Shown here piece by piece: positions 1-11,219 of a stretch of DNA of 64,000 nt (position 1 is its first letter; the number at the start of each line of letters is the position of its first letter). The position numbers and the translations under genes were made by a program. Below the pieces are notes generated by a model. That model did not search any database, was not told the DNA's origin, and worked only from the letters and a program-made list of their open reading frames with translations. This stretch comes from Parascedosporium putredinis (taxonomy: Eukaryota > Ascomycota > Sordariomycetes > Microascales > Microascaceae), in the NCBI GenBank assembly GCA_949357655.1, contig CASHTG010000010.1, forward strand, positions 372,001 through 436,000. Reading direction: 5' to 3'.

Positions 1-3000
1 CGTGGGAACACCACGTCTTGTCGACGGCGCTTCGCCAACCCTCGCCGCTTGGTCGATATGCCGCCCAGGAGAACTCAATGGCGTCGTCTAGGCAGCTTCT
101 CGACCTGTCAGCGATGAGACTGTAGAGTATGTCGCATGTGCGAGCGCAGAGAAGTTGCCACCTCCAGTGGAGCATGGGCTGCAAGGCGTCGGTACAGCAG
201 TTTTCAGAGTAACTCTCCTGAATTGTGATGCAGCTCTTGATAAAGTCTGCTGCATTAGAGTCTTCTTTGAGAATGAGATGCAAGACGGATTGGCCATTTG
301 CCAACTTGTCATCGAGGTTGAATGAGTCGGCGTGTACCAGCGCTGCGTGGGCGACCTTGGCCCGCAGGCTAATTTTGCCCTCATCGGATATTGTGTCGTT
401 GACGCGATCCTTGAGCACCTTGATCCAGTCCCAGGCTATTATTCGGGCCTTGGCAAGAAACAGAGGGCCATATGTCGGACTCGGTCGGATTCGGCCATGG
501 TAAGGAGCCGGCGGGCCACCATGATATAAGTCGATAGCTCGTGGATGCACTGCCAATTATCCTCGATTTTGGCGGTGGCCTCGCCCAAACTCGCCAGCAT
601 AGTTTCGCAGAACCGATCTTCAAAGACGGGAATTGAGTGACTGTCACGGTACCACCTTAGGTCGTCAGTACAAGGCCCCGCTTGATACATGCATTGGAGG
701 ACTACTTGGGCTGTCTCAATCTTTCGAAAGTCGACACAGGGCGCCGTGACTTGCGCGAGAAGATTTTGCCACTGGATCCGATGCCCCAGGGGTATGGAGC
801 AAAGCGCCTTGTATTCATTCAGGGACATGTGATCGGGGCAGCTGTGCTGCGAGGCTAGCACCGTGTTAGGCGAGGGGCCATCCGGAGAGGCTGGTGGTCT
901 CATTAGGTATACTTGGAGCGCACGAGAGACGGCCGGCAGCTTGTAAGTTGCGGAATCAGCCGTAGCAGTAATCTGAGACGCCGAGTCGATCTTCCCGACG
1001 AAGCGGGAGACCGACTCGTCAAAGTATTGGTACTGCAATGCATTTTGAAAGATTACATCCTTCTCGAATTCACACTCGACAGGCGTTTGGAGATGTAATG
1101 TGACTTGACGTTGGCTTTGGCTTGTGAACCGAGACCAATGCGTCGCCCTCCCAACCGCTGCGGCGGCGCCGAGAAGTGCTTTTGAAGATGGACATCCGCA
1201 GAAAGCAAATAGACTCTCTCTGGTTTGGCTCCGCTGGTGTAGTCATGGTTTAGGATATCAAAGATGACAAAGTTGGTAGCTTGACGCCAAATGGCGTACC
1301 AGTGAGGAATCTGCAGCTCAAAGACAACGGCCTTGGCAGATGCCTCCTTGGAGGAGTGGCCACTCGAATATGTGAATCTCCATCCCCTGTGCCTGCCGTA
1401 GCAGGGCACATTTTTACAGCCTCCCTTGTGTTTGATATACTCGTCGTCGTCAACTATTTCAGTATAATATTCGCACGCGGCCGCATAGTATTGAGACATG
1501 AGGCTGTTGTGCTGTGCCAGTTTCGTGCGAAATTCCTCCCGTTTTCTTTCCTGACATTCCGTGGCCTCCTTTTGAATGGATCGGAGCAGGTCCTGGTGTT
1601 TGGAAGATAGATCAACGTACTTCGCAGCGAAGCTGTCTGCCTGGCCGAATCCTGTCCATGGACAGGGCTGCGACGCGCCAAAACTGCGCCCTCGCACGTA
1701 CTCCTCCACTTTGGCAAGTCTCTCCATCTGGGATCGGAACGGGAGAAGGAGGACCTGGAAATGATCTGGGTCAATGCATGGGTCGTAGGTAAGCAGGAGA
1801 GGGCATTCCTTCGTGGCTGCCCGGTCACAGACGACCCAGAGCTCGAGAACGCCGAGGACCATGAGGGACCACGCTTCAGGGTTGTGGGTGGCGGAACTAG
1901 CCGCAGGGCTGCTGTGCGACTGCATTGCCTCGAAACAGATTCGGGTGGTTTCATCTGTGGAATTTATCGTGGCAGACGCACCTCCTAGCTCCGTCATCAT
2001 CACCGAACATCGGTCGAGGGTGGAAGCACAAAACACTTTTTCCTTCCCAGTAGATAGCATTTCCCATGGTTTTCCCTCCTTGGTATCGACAAGGGGGCAC
2101 TGCGGCTGAAACAGCTGCCCCATCGCCTCGCCCCCGCGCTCCGAGATTGTTTGGATGAAGCGATCCACCGCGGGGAGGTAAGCTCGGGTATCCTTCTCAA
2201 AGTCTAGTTCCGCGAGACCAGCAGCAGAGACACGAGCGCTATCGGCCTCGCGCTCCTTGTCTCGCACAGCCTGCCAATGAGCCTTGAGCAATACGGTTGC
2301 ATTTTTCATCGCGGTGCTGATTCTCGATTCCAGCGGCCGCGAAAGGCGTGCGTCGAGTTTGTGAAGACGACGGGAGACCTTGGCCTTCATTGCGTAGACA
2401 AGGTCGGTCCACTCCAAGCAGTTGGTATCAGACTGGAGGACCTTGGATGCTTCAGCGAGTGTATTGGCTGTAAAGAAGAGCATAAATTGCTTGTAAAGGC
2501 TGGACGCCTCTACGGCAGGAAGGCCAGATCGGACGAGTGCCAGCTGGATGGAGACCCGCATGAGCAGCCACAGAGAGGACCTTCGCCACGGCAAGAGACA
2601 ATCTTTCCATAGGACCTCGTCCCGCGTATGTTTCTTGATTCCCTGGACTTGAACAGCGCTCCCGCGGGTGAGAGCAGGATGCTGGCAAGGAGTTCGGTAA
2701 CTATCATGGGATGGACCGGCTCTCTGGTTTCGTCGTGGGACTGGTTGGCCTTTTTCTGGGTTGGCGATGTCCCGTGGGCAACCTGGCCGCTCATCCTCTG
2801 GATCGTGTTGCAGATGGAAACGAGAAAGTCATCGTCGAGCTGCTCCATAGGGACCTCGAGGGCGGCTCCGGGAAACAACGTATGAGACGGCCGAGGGTAT
2901 CGGTAACGGCGGTGTTGCCGGCCACTAGTTCAAACATCTCGAATCGGATCGAGTCGTCTAGTCGATACATGAAGATTCCGGCGTTCTGGTCGGAGACCTT

Positions 3001-3422
3001 GACAGGGATAGGGAATATGCCAACTAGCTCTACATTAGAGTCATGCTACAGCAAGCAGCCGGGAATCAACGCCACGGGGATCAACGCAAGGAGTTACACC
3101 TACCATTATCATTGCCAAGCAAAGGTTGAAACTGTTTCAGAAGCTCATTGCCAATAACCGTAATGTCCCGGTTTGCCGCTGTGAAGTTGTGAACTGCAAC
3201 CACGTTGGCAGTAGCATCCATCGCGGCTTGCAAAGCTCGGACGACCGAGGGTTCGGCATCCTTTTGCGTAGTACTGAAGTCTTTCAAGGACTTAAAAACC
3301 TTGGTGGCGAGGAAGTATTCGTGATCACCGTGAGTATCGTTCTCTTGAGGCAGCTTTGGGGGCAAGAAGACATGATTGACGAGGTACATCCACTTCTTGG
3401 ATGCTTCGGAGCAAAAAGCCAT
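1..3422 (-). CDS. DUF6606/DUF3638-family giant protein, 5' part (runs off left edge)
   Basis: The start at 3422 gives an N-terminus with YLVNHVFLPPKLPQ, the opening motif I know from DUF6606, the N-terminal domain of very large (about 3000 aa) fungal proteins that continue into DUF3638 and DUF3645. An intron at about 3103-3030 (donor GTAGGT) joins to an exon with VSDQNAGIFMYRLDDS and ELVAGN. Family-like stretches follow: HTRDEVLW and LPWRRSSLWLLMRVSIQLAL near 2640-2540, then a coiled stretch ending AMKAKVSRRLHKLD. Around 440 bp more stays open to position 1, so the end of the gene lies outside. The frame changes at about 2660-2675, about 1085-1100 and at the A3 run 458-460; each is a one-base shift with no splice signal. 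The family is annotated as putative ubiquitinyl hydrolase or P-loop protein, but its function is not established. Confident of the family, less of the exact exons. Confidence 0.8.
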
Positions 3423-5167
3423 GTCGACTGGCGGAGAACAAGGCCGTTAAAGCTCGCGTTGTTGGGAAGCAGCAGTTAAAAGAAGCTATCGATGGAGAAG
3501 ATGAGGGTATTAGAGAAAAGTAGAGGTATCAGAGACAAGGGAAGATGGGGGATGAAGAATGGATGTGTAGGGAATCTCGAGAATAGAAGGTGTTGACTGG
3601 AAGCGAGGATGAGAAGAAACTGAGGTGGCAGGTGGGAAGGTCGGCGCCACAACACTTCTTGGGAGGAAAGTAGGAATAGGTAGTAACCGATATAGGGAGT
3701 AGCCGATGGGTTGCGGATAAGAAGTCGAGCAATGAAGCGATGGAAGCCAGGAAGAGAAAAGTAGGTTGAACCAGTGGGTATTTAACGCGTCCCATGGACA
3801 AGGCAGGAGCAACCAAGGAAGGTGAGAACAGAAAAGAAATCGAGAACCTTCCCCCACCACATATCCGTTGCCGGTGCTTGAGGCGCCCCCTTCGCCTTCT
3901 ACGAGTATAAGTCACTAGCCAATGGGGTTGCTCCTATCCGTTGGCCTTCCGCATCACGCCTCCGATTTCCATTGGGCCCGCGGGCCGCCACGCCAAGCAG
4001 TGTGCTGTCTTTCGTCCAGGTAGAAAGAAGAGGAATGAGGAAAAGAGGAAAAAGCAGCGAAAACGATCCGGAGGACGTCAAAAACGATGGCTTGGGAACA
4101 GGGGAGGGCACGCCTAATCAAAAGTTCTTGTCGGAGACGAAAGTAGATGCTGGCTACCGGGAATGCGTCGGAGACTTTGATATCCATAGATACGGGCTGT
4201 ATACACTTGGGCCTGGACCCGGGCCTGGCTTTGAACCTCCAACCGTGACACCAGCCAGCCCAGTACCCCGCCGGAGGCCAGGAGTCAGGTGAGTTGAACA
4301 ATTTATTCGGGCAACATCCATGCCAAGTGCGCTGGATCCGACACACGATGGGGAAACTCATATAGGGGCAACGATTAAATTGCCTAGGTTTTTCATTTTG
4401 GGTTCCTGAAAACTTGACGAGTCAAATACAGATAATGGCACCGCATAAAGATGGATGTGGCGATGCGCAACTGTAGAAAGCTTGAACCAACACGCGAAAC
4501 GGGCCGGGTTTTCTGGCCGCTCCCTCGGCTTCGGAGGGAGCGCCAACACAATGAATTGCCAAGGAGAACTTTGGACCGAATCCAGAACCAACATGAACCC
4601 GAAAGTGGAATATCTCGATGGCCTCTTAATTGAGGCATTCGGGCCTGGAAACAGGACCGCCGACACACACATCCCACTCCGTAGGTGGCACACGCGGGAG
4701 GGAGCCTGTCGCCCACATCCAGGCAGGATTGCTGTCAAGAATCGACAAAGGCTTTGATACTCACGCACTCTCGGGACGAAGGGGATAGTTAAGTAATTCT
4801 GTAATTTTTTTCCTTTGATTTTTTTAAAGAAAATAGGGATCCGTGTCCACGATACAGGGCTGTGTGGCTCATTTCATAAATAATCATACACACATTCTTT
4901 CTAGTAAGAATGAGCTCGTACACACAAATTCTTTCAAGATCAGGACGATACGCCACCAGATATGCGTTCGACACATGATTAATAACTCCCCTTTCCCAAG
5001 CCTGATGGATGAAAATATCCTGAAAAATCTATCCTATTAGTAATGTATATTTCCCCTATCCGTTTGTATTGTTTCAGATTCTCTTTTCGTCACCACAAAG
5101 GATAAACCCCAGGACGATGGGAACCGAGTAGCACCCGCTTTCCCTCTAGACCCGGGCTACTTTCCCC
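3423..5167. other. Intergenic: upstream region of the DUF6606 gene
   Basis: About 1.7 kb between the start of the DUF6606 gene and the 3' end of the acyltransferase gene. The short open frames here are proline/serine-rich and lack recognisable motifs. The part around 4770-5070 is AT-rich. I see no gene. Confidence 0.5.
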
Positions 5168-6797
5168 TTATTTTTCCTGATCGGCACTGCGCCTCGGCTC
5201 GTCCCTATGGCACAGATACCCCTCCACCCGCCTCGCCAACTTCACCGCCGGCGCATCGAGGGCGCGGGTACCCAAGTCCGAGACGATGACGAGGATAGTG
5301 CCGAGGATGGCCAGCCCCGCGAACCACGTCATTGTGCGCTCGACGGGAGTGGTGTTGCCAAAGGTGCCGCGAACACCCCACGCCGGCTCGGCGGGGTTCT
5401 TATTGGAGGCGGGGCGGCCGGTGGCGCCGAGGGTGTGGTGCTGGAACATGTTGAGGACGGCGTGCTGCATGAGGTAGAAGCAGAAGCTGATGCGGCCGGC
5501 GTACTGGGGCACGGGGAGCTGAGGAAGCGCCGGATGGCCGGGGTGCGGCCGACGGACCAGACGGTGCCGAAGGCGGCGAGGGCGAGCCAGAAGCGGGAGG
5601 GGAGGTCGCTCTTCTCCTTGACGAAGGAGGAGAGGGTGAACCGCTCGAGCCAGAGGTAGGCGGGGGTCATGTCCTCGCGGCGGGGCGGGTAGGAGAGGAT
5701 GAAGAGGGAGAAGACGAGGACGGCGTAGCGGCCGGCGACCTTGGCGGCGGGGAGGTGTTTGGCGATGGGGACGTTGGCGACGGAGAACTTGCCGCCGCCG
5801 ATGGGGAGGAGAGCAGCGGCATGGGGAGGAGGGATTCGGAGGCGAGGCCGTCGCCGTCGTGGCCGGCGGCGTCGTCGTCGGATTCGCGGGCGTGCTGGGC
5901 GCAGTAGTGGTCGGCGAGCAAGGCGCCTCCCATGAATTCGAAGGCGGCCCAGCGGGCGGTGACGAGGAGTAGGCCATGATGAGGAGGAAGGCGAGGCGGC
6001 GGGCGCGGGCGGAGCGGAGGGGCGCGACGGCGAAGAGGACGAGAAAGAGGAAGAGGGAGTGGCTCAGCTCGATGGGGATGGTCCAGAGGTGGGGGTCGTA
6101 GCGGGAGCGGAGGGAGCCGGCGTCGAAGTTCCAGGGCCAGGCGAGGTTCTTGAGGGCGTCGTGGGCCCACTCGTAGAGGGCTTCGAAGACGGTGTCCTTG
6201 GGTTTCATGAACCCGTGCAGGAGGTCGAGCTGGATGAGGACGGCGACGGCAAAGGTGACGGCGAGGGGGGCACGAGTAGGCGGATGGGTCGGCGGAGGGC
6301 GGAGGAAGAGAGGATGGCGAGGGATTTGGCGACGGCGGCGGAGGTCGGGGCGGCGGAGGAAAAGGAAGACGGCGCTGTGGAGATGGCGGGCCGGGCGTAG
6401 AGGGCCTGCAGGGGCCGGCAGGATAGGGCGAAGCCAGAGATGACGAAGAAGACGTGGACCATGGGGGCGCCCGAGTAGATGAGGCGGAGGAAGGGCAGCT
6501 GGATGAGGGAGGAGCCGGCGTCGCCGTTGCCGCCGTAGTGGGGAAGGAAGGATTTATGGTTGTAGTCGGTGTAGTGGAAGGCGAAGACGGCGCAGGCCGC
6601 CAAGCCGCGGAGGCCGTCGAGGTAGGAGGTCGGGTGGAGCTTCCGGGGTCGGCGGCCCCGTCAGCGTTGATGAGGTCGACGATGAAGCTTGGCACCAGGC
6701 ACGAGAGGAGCCATATGGCTAGGTTAATGAGGGCCCTGGGCCGGAGGGTGGCCGAGGGGAATTTGAGGCCCATGATTGGCATGGACGTGGAACTCAT
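5168..6797 (-). CDS. Acyltransferase 3 family membrane protein
   Basis: Intronless gene split over several frames. In order: N-terminal hydrophobic segment (INLAIWLLSCLVPSFIVDL), then YLDGLRGLAACAVFAFHY with the Arg and His typical of Acyl_transf_3 (PF01757), then HVFFVISGFALSCRPL, WTIPIELSHSLFLFLVLFAV, EFMGGALLADHY, FWLALAAFGTVWSVG and a C-terminal membrane segment YAGRISFCFYLMQHAVLNMF. These are the conserved membrane and catalytic blocks of the family, which transfers acyl groups from acyl-CoA to sugars or secondary metabolites; the substrate here cannot be told. One-base shifts occur near 6645, 6270, 5970, 5810 and 5530, in very GC-rich, homopolymer-rich DNA. The third codon position is strongly G/C. 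No biosynthetic cluster is visible next to it. Start chosen at MSSTSMPIMG, just before the first hydrophobic segment. Confidence 0.8.
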
Positions 6798-8469
6798 TGT
6801 TTTCTTCTTTTTCGTAACGCCTCTCGTTCTTTCCCCGCTATTTTTCCCTCTCTTTCGGGGTTTCCACCGAGTCCTTGTTTTAAGGATATCGTCGGATTAC
6901 GCGCCTCGACTTGGAAAAGGAGAGAAGAGTAAAACAAGAAGAAAAGGAAAAAGGAGCGACAGGCAAGAGAAAGGGTAGGAAAAAGGAGGCAAGATGCGCT
7001 AGCTCATTCGCCTTCCAGGGCGATAAAAAAGGGGATGGTAAGCACGCAAAACTAACCCCCTCACTGAAAAAAGACTAGAAAAGAAGAGAATGAAAAGGGC
7101 CACCTCGAGTACAGATCAGTCGTCTGCGACAGGATCGTTGAGGCTACACCACTCGAATGTCCAGTCTCGTCTCCTCAAAGTCAGGACCGGCGGCGTTCTC
7201 TCATCTGTCTCGTGAGGTTGTAGAGTCCCGGCTTCCAGCGTGAACTTTGAAGATGGTGGCCGGGAAGGAGCGGGAGAAGGTCGAGTCCGCTTGAAACGAC
7301 GCTGGTCCCGTCATAAAAAGGTACGTCACTAGTGTGCCGTTGTCGTTTCGTCCTCGGCGTGTTTCCGTATCAAGAGCGAGCGATCGTTCTTGGCCTTGTT
7401 CGAACCAAGAAGAGGAAGAAAAGAAAGAGGAGGGAGGGTAAAAAGAAATCAAAGAAACGAACAAAGAGAAACCCTCAAGATGGTGGTTCGCGTAGTCTAG
7501 TGCACTAGTGTCCTGGCTAAGGGATTGATGCAAGTGGGAGAAAGTGGGGATTTCGGACAGAGGTGCGCCAATGTAGGCCTTGTTTTAAGAATAAAGTACT
7601 TGGAGGTTCAGACGAAACACGACCTTGGACTGCGCCATTATTATTAACCTGGTGGATCGCTACTTGCAAAGCAACAAGACGGCCATTGTGGGGTGGAGGA
7701 GCTTGAGGAGATGGATGCAACAAAGTAATAACAGGACAGGAGAGGAGGACTGCCTGATCGGGCCATGATTTGTGAGTATCTGTTCTGCTGCGCTAGTACT
7801 AGTACAACAAACAAGTGTGTCTAGACCCACCTCCTCTTGCTCCTGTCCATCTCGCTCTTCTGTGTCGCTGTCTCTGACGACTAGAAAAGAACATTCAAAG
7901 CTGGTGGAGATTCTTCAGGGGAGAACTGGCAGGAGATGCCCCAACCAGACCACCAGAGCTCTCTGAACCCTTCAAGGTATGAGGTACCCCCTTGTATTCG
8001 CAGGGTGCATCAAGGAAACAGTAGAGTATTATCCAAAAAGGCGGGCTGGACTTGTCGAAGTCTGGCCGTTTGAGGGATAGGAAGCTAATAATCACTGCGT
8101 CGTTTGCAATATGGGTCTCACCAATTTGGAAATGAAGCAGGTGTCCTCGGCCCCTCTGGAGGCTAACATGCATTCAATTGATCAGGGATGTGGCGGAGGG
8201 TAATCATCAATTGATGGTGCGCCGTCGTCCGGTCCCTGCCCCTCCCCCTGCTCCTGGGAGGAGACGGGCAAGACGCCCGCTCATCATTGAAATGGATTGG
8301 ATTTGATCATTGATACCATGTACAACATCGACACACCAAACAACATTGAACCTAGCAAATGAACCCGAAACTTGGCTTGGTACTTGTACCGAGGTCGAAG
8401 CCGGGCGTGCCCCCACTTTTCTGTTCCCCTGCTCCTTCTTTTGAGTGTAACTTTTATTTCCCTCCTTCC

Positions 8470-8520
8470 GCTTTTTCTTTTTTTTTTTTCTTTTTCTTTT
8501 TCTTTCCTTTTTTTTTCTCC
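8470..8520. repeat. Polypyrimidine (T/C) low-complexity tract
   Basis: About 50 bases made almost only of T with scattered C. Simple sequence with no coding value; it generates spurious Phe-rich frames. Confidence 0.8.
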
Positions 8521-10703
8521 TTTAGCTTGCACGTGTATTTTCACCTTGCATCGAAACTTCCCTGTTTTCAGCACAATCTGCGACAGCAACGACGTCAATC
8601 CCCTGAACCGAAAAGGAAATGACGAACAGTCCAGGAGTCGAACCCAGTCAGCCAGCGCCCGATATTGACAATGCCCCCTTCCACACCAGAATGACACAGT
8701 GAATCAATGAAATAGCACACCCAAATTTCGATATCGCCCACTGTTGATGGATCCATTGGGTTTGATGGATGTTTCCGAACAAGCCGATACTTCATTGCAT
8801 TGACGTATTGTATGGAAAATGGATTTGGGAGAGACCCCTCGCTCATGCTATATTTGGAAAACCAGACGCTCGCGTGCCATTTGAATTCTAGAGCTTCTTC
8901 CATGTAGCGACTGTAATGGCTGAATGGCTTCCAAGCTCTCCTCCATTTTAATCCGTGATGAACCTATCACTCCATCCCTCGATCCATTCAGCTCGCAAAG
9001 AGCAAAGTGGTGAAGACAGGTTCCGTGTGCGGCTGTGTCTCGCGTACCCCAAGGGTGAATCTCACCTGCCCACTGATAACGCTTACTTCGAGGGCGAGCT
9101 AACGAGAGCTAACTCGAGCGAAACCAACCCAGATTGATTGGATTCGTCGAGATCCATCAGTGGCGCCTGCCCACTTGCCAATTTTCATCTTATCCTGCGC
9201 CGTACTATTTATTCCCCTAGCCTCAGCAAAGCTCCTCCAGTCCGCTCCCATTTCTTTTGTGTTCAGGGGTTGCAAGTCCCCAAAGTGACAAACAAAACCA
9301 GTAGATGAAGCCCAGCCATCAATAGCGGGTGTTTTCAGCCACCCCCTTCCGTGAAGTCCAAGTTGGATGCGCCCACGGCAGCACGCGAAACGGCAGGAGA
9401 GTATGCGTGAGCGGACGGAAGTGACCCCTCGCCTCCCCTCCCCCTTGTCCGCTCTTGATCCTGCTTGTCACTGCTCAAGCACTATTCCTCGGCTTGAAGC
9501 TTCCAATTTCCCCAAACGCGCGCACGGTCCCGACGGCGGGCCCGCCCTGAAGCCGATCGCCAAGAGATGCAGCTCTCGAAAATGCAATCTTCAAGCTTCT
9601 CTTTGTTATGTCTTTGCTCCATTCCCATTCAGCAGCGAAAGCGTGACCTCAAGCCAGGCTTTTCCCACGATCAGGCGTCATGAGGGCTAAATCTTGTCGG
9701 TATTGATGCACCATCCCTCTGCACGTCTGGTCATTGCCCCATCGAAGAGCAGCTGGCCGGGTTGAGCCCACATCAAAGGCTCCCTCGCTCAGCGCTCACT
9801 TTTCACGTCCCAGTTAGATTTGATTTGATGCATGTCCAATGTAATGGTGTGCAAGAACACCCTTGTTCTTACATGTATTCTTATTAGGCTCACCTCAATT
9901 ATTAGAGCCCTTGCTCCTCCACCTACTGCCCAAAATGTCGCGTGCCCACGTCAAATCCAAATATTTCTCTTTCCCCGAGGTGTTCCCGGGACGAGTCGCA
10001 AGGCAGTATTGAAATGCATCTTGACTTTTTCTTTTCTTTTGATTTATTATGCCTGGAATCCCTCAACCGTTCCGCAACGCCTGATCAGGATCGTGCAAGC
10101 GCCTCTGCGGCTATCCGAACGCGGGGGCGGGTGAGGCGCTTTGTTCATCTTGGCACCCAGGATGTGACGATCGAGGCTGGGTCCGCCCAATCCTTTGCGA
10201 CTGACCTTCCATGACAAGCCAAACCAGTCAACGAGATGCATGTGAGACTTGGACGCCACTCACTCTCGGCGATGCGATTATTATCATGATATTGTATTTC
10301 GCATGTTTGACAACTTGCTTTTCTGGTGTAGTCTTCCACTGTGGTGGCACTAGCCCTCAAAATTCTCCGAAACGCCGTCTTTTGTTCTTTGGTGTTTCTA
10401 GCTTGGGTTTAATTGTGCTGTTGAGGAGCAGTTCGGATATTCAAACAACACACACCACCATGGAAACCCAAGCACTCAATATCAACCACCTCCCCTCACC
10501 CCCAAAAATCCGGAGAGAGGTGTCTGCAGCTTCACAAGTAAGCCTCTCCCGGCGGAGTTGAGAACCGAGCTTGCAATACGCCTTGAGGACTTGTTCAGTT
10601 TTGCTGGATGAGATCCACGGATCCCGTTGCTTTGGTGGAGACTGTCGAACAAGCCGGAGTTCCGCGTCTCATCAGATCACGATCAAAACACAAGCACAAA
10701 TAG

Positions 10704-10721
10704 AAAAAAAAAAAAAAAAAA
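10704..10721. repeat. Homopolymer A18
   Basis: Eighteen consecutive A bases, followed by more A-rich sequence to about 10745. Could be a relic of a retroposed poly(A) tail or a simple mononucleotide tract; no flanking element seen. Confidence 0.8.
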
Positions 10722-11219
10722 GAGGTAAAAAAGGAAAAAAGTTAACAAGGGGAACCACGATATGAGACTGGCCGTTTTTTGTCTAGTTCTAAAGTCGGGT
10801 TCTCAGTAACATTGGGATTCCCTCGCCCACCACCCATCATCATCTTCATAATCATTCATCTCTCCCCTCTTGACCCAAAATGACACCACCCATGCAACGC
10901 AATGATAGTTCAGTGGGCGTTTGCCAGATGCCGTAAACCGCGTGAATATCGGCCAGGTGCAAAAAGGACCAAGTCTTTTTCTTCTTGAACGAAGGCAGTC
11001 TCGTCTGTTCGCAGAGTAACGTGTGTATATATGTAGTCGTATGCTGATGCAAAATTTGAAATGCAATAAACCAAAAGAAAGAGTCCAAAGCTCGAATAAG
11101 CCCTCATTTCCCATTTCATCGGCGACAAAGTCGGAACTCTAGTGGTACATGTAGAACATGTATCTGACCCAGCGCTCGACCTGTCGCAGCAGTACCCTCT
11201 CCACACGGCCCTTCTGCCT

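Larger units (their letters stand above)
6798..11219. other. Long intergenic region (4.4 kb)
   Basis: No gene with recognisable protein features. It holds a polypyrimidine tract around 8470-8520, an A18 run at 10704-10721 and two of the TACATGTA palindromes (9870 and 11146). The open frames are short and compositionally biased (for example Phe/Ser from the T/C tract) and look like chance frames. Confidence 0.45.

Noticed and set aside
5741..6443. Long plus-strand Gly/Arg-rich frames opposite the acyltransferase
   Set aside because: Antisense shadows of a GC-rich gene; no domain and composition set by the other strand.
8625..8700. GGTTCGACTCC-like B box on the minus strand
   Set aside because: T stem needs several wobble pairs and no A box, anticodon arm or acceptor stem is found at the right distance.
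10704..10721. A18 run as the tail of a retrotransposon
   Set aside because: No reverse transcriptase remnants or target-site duplication seen nearby.
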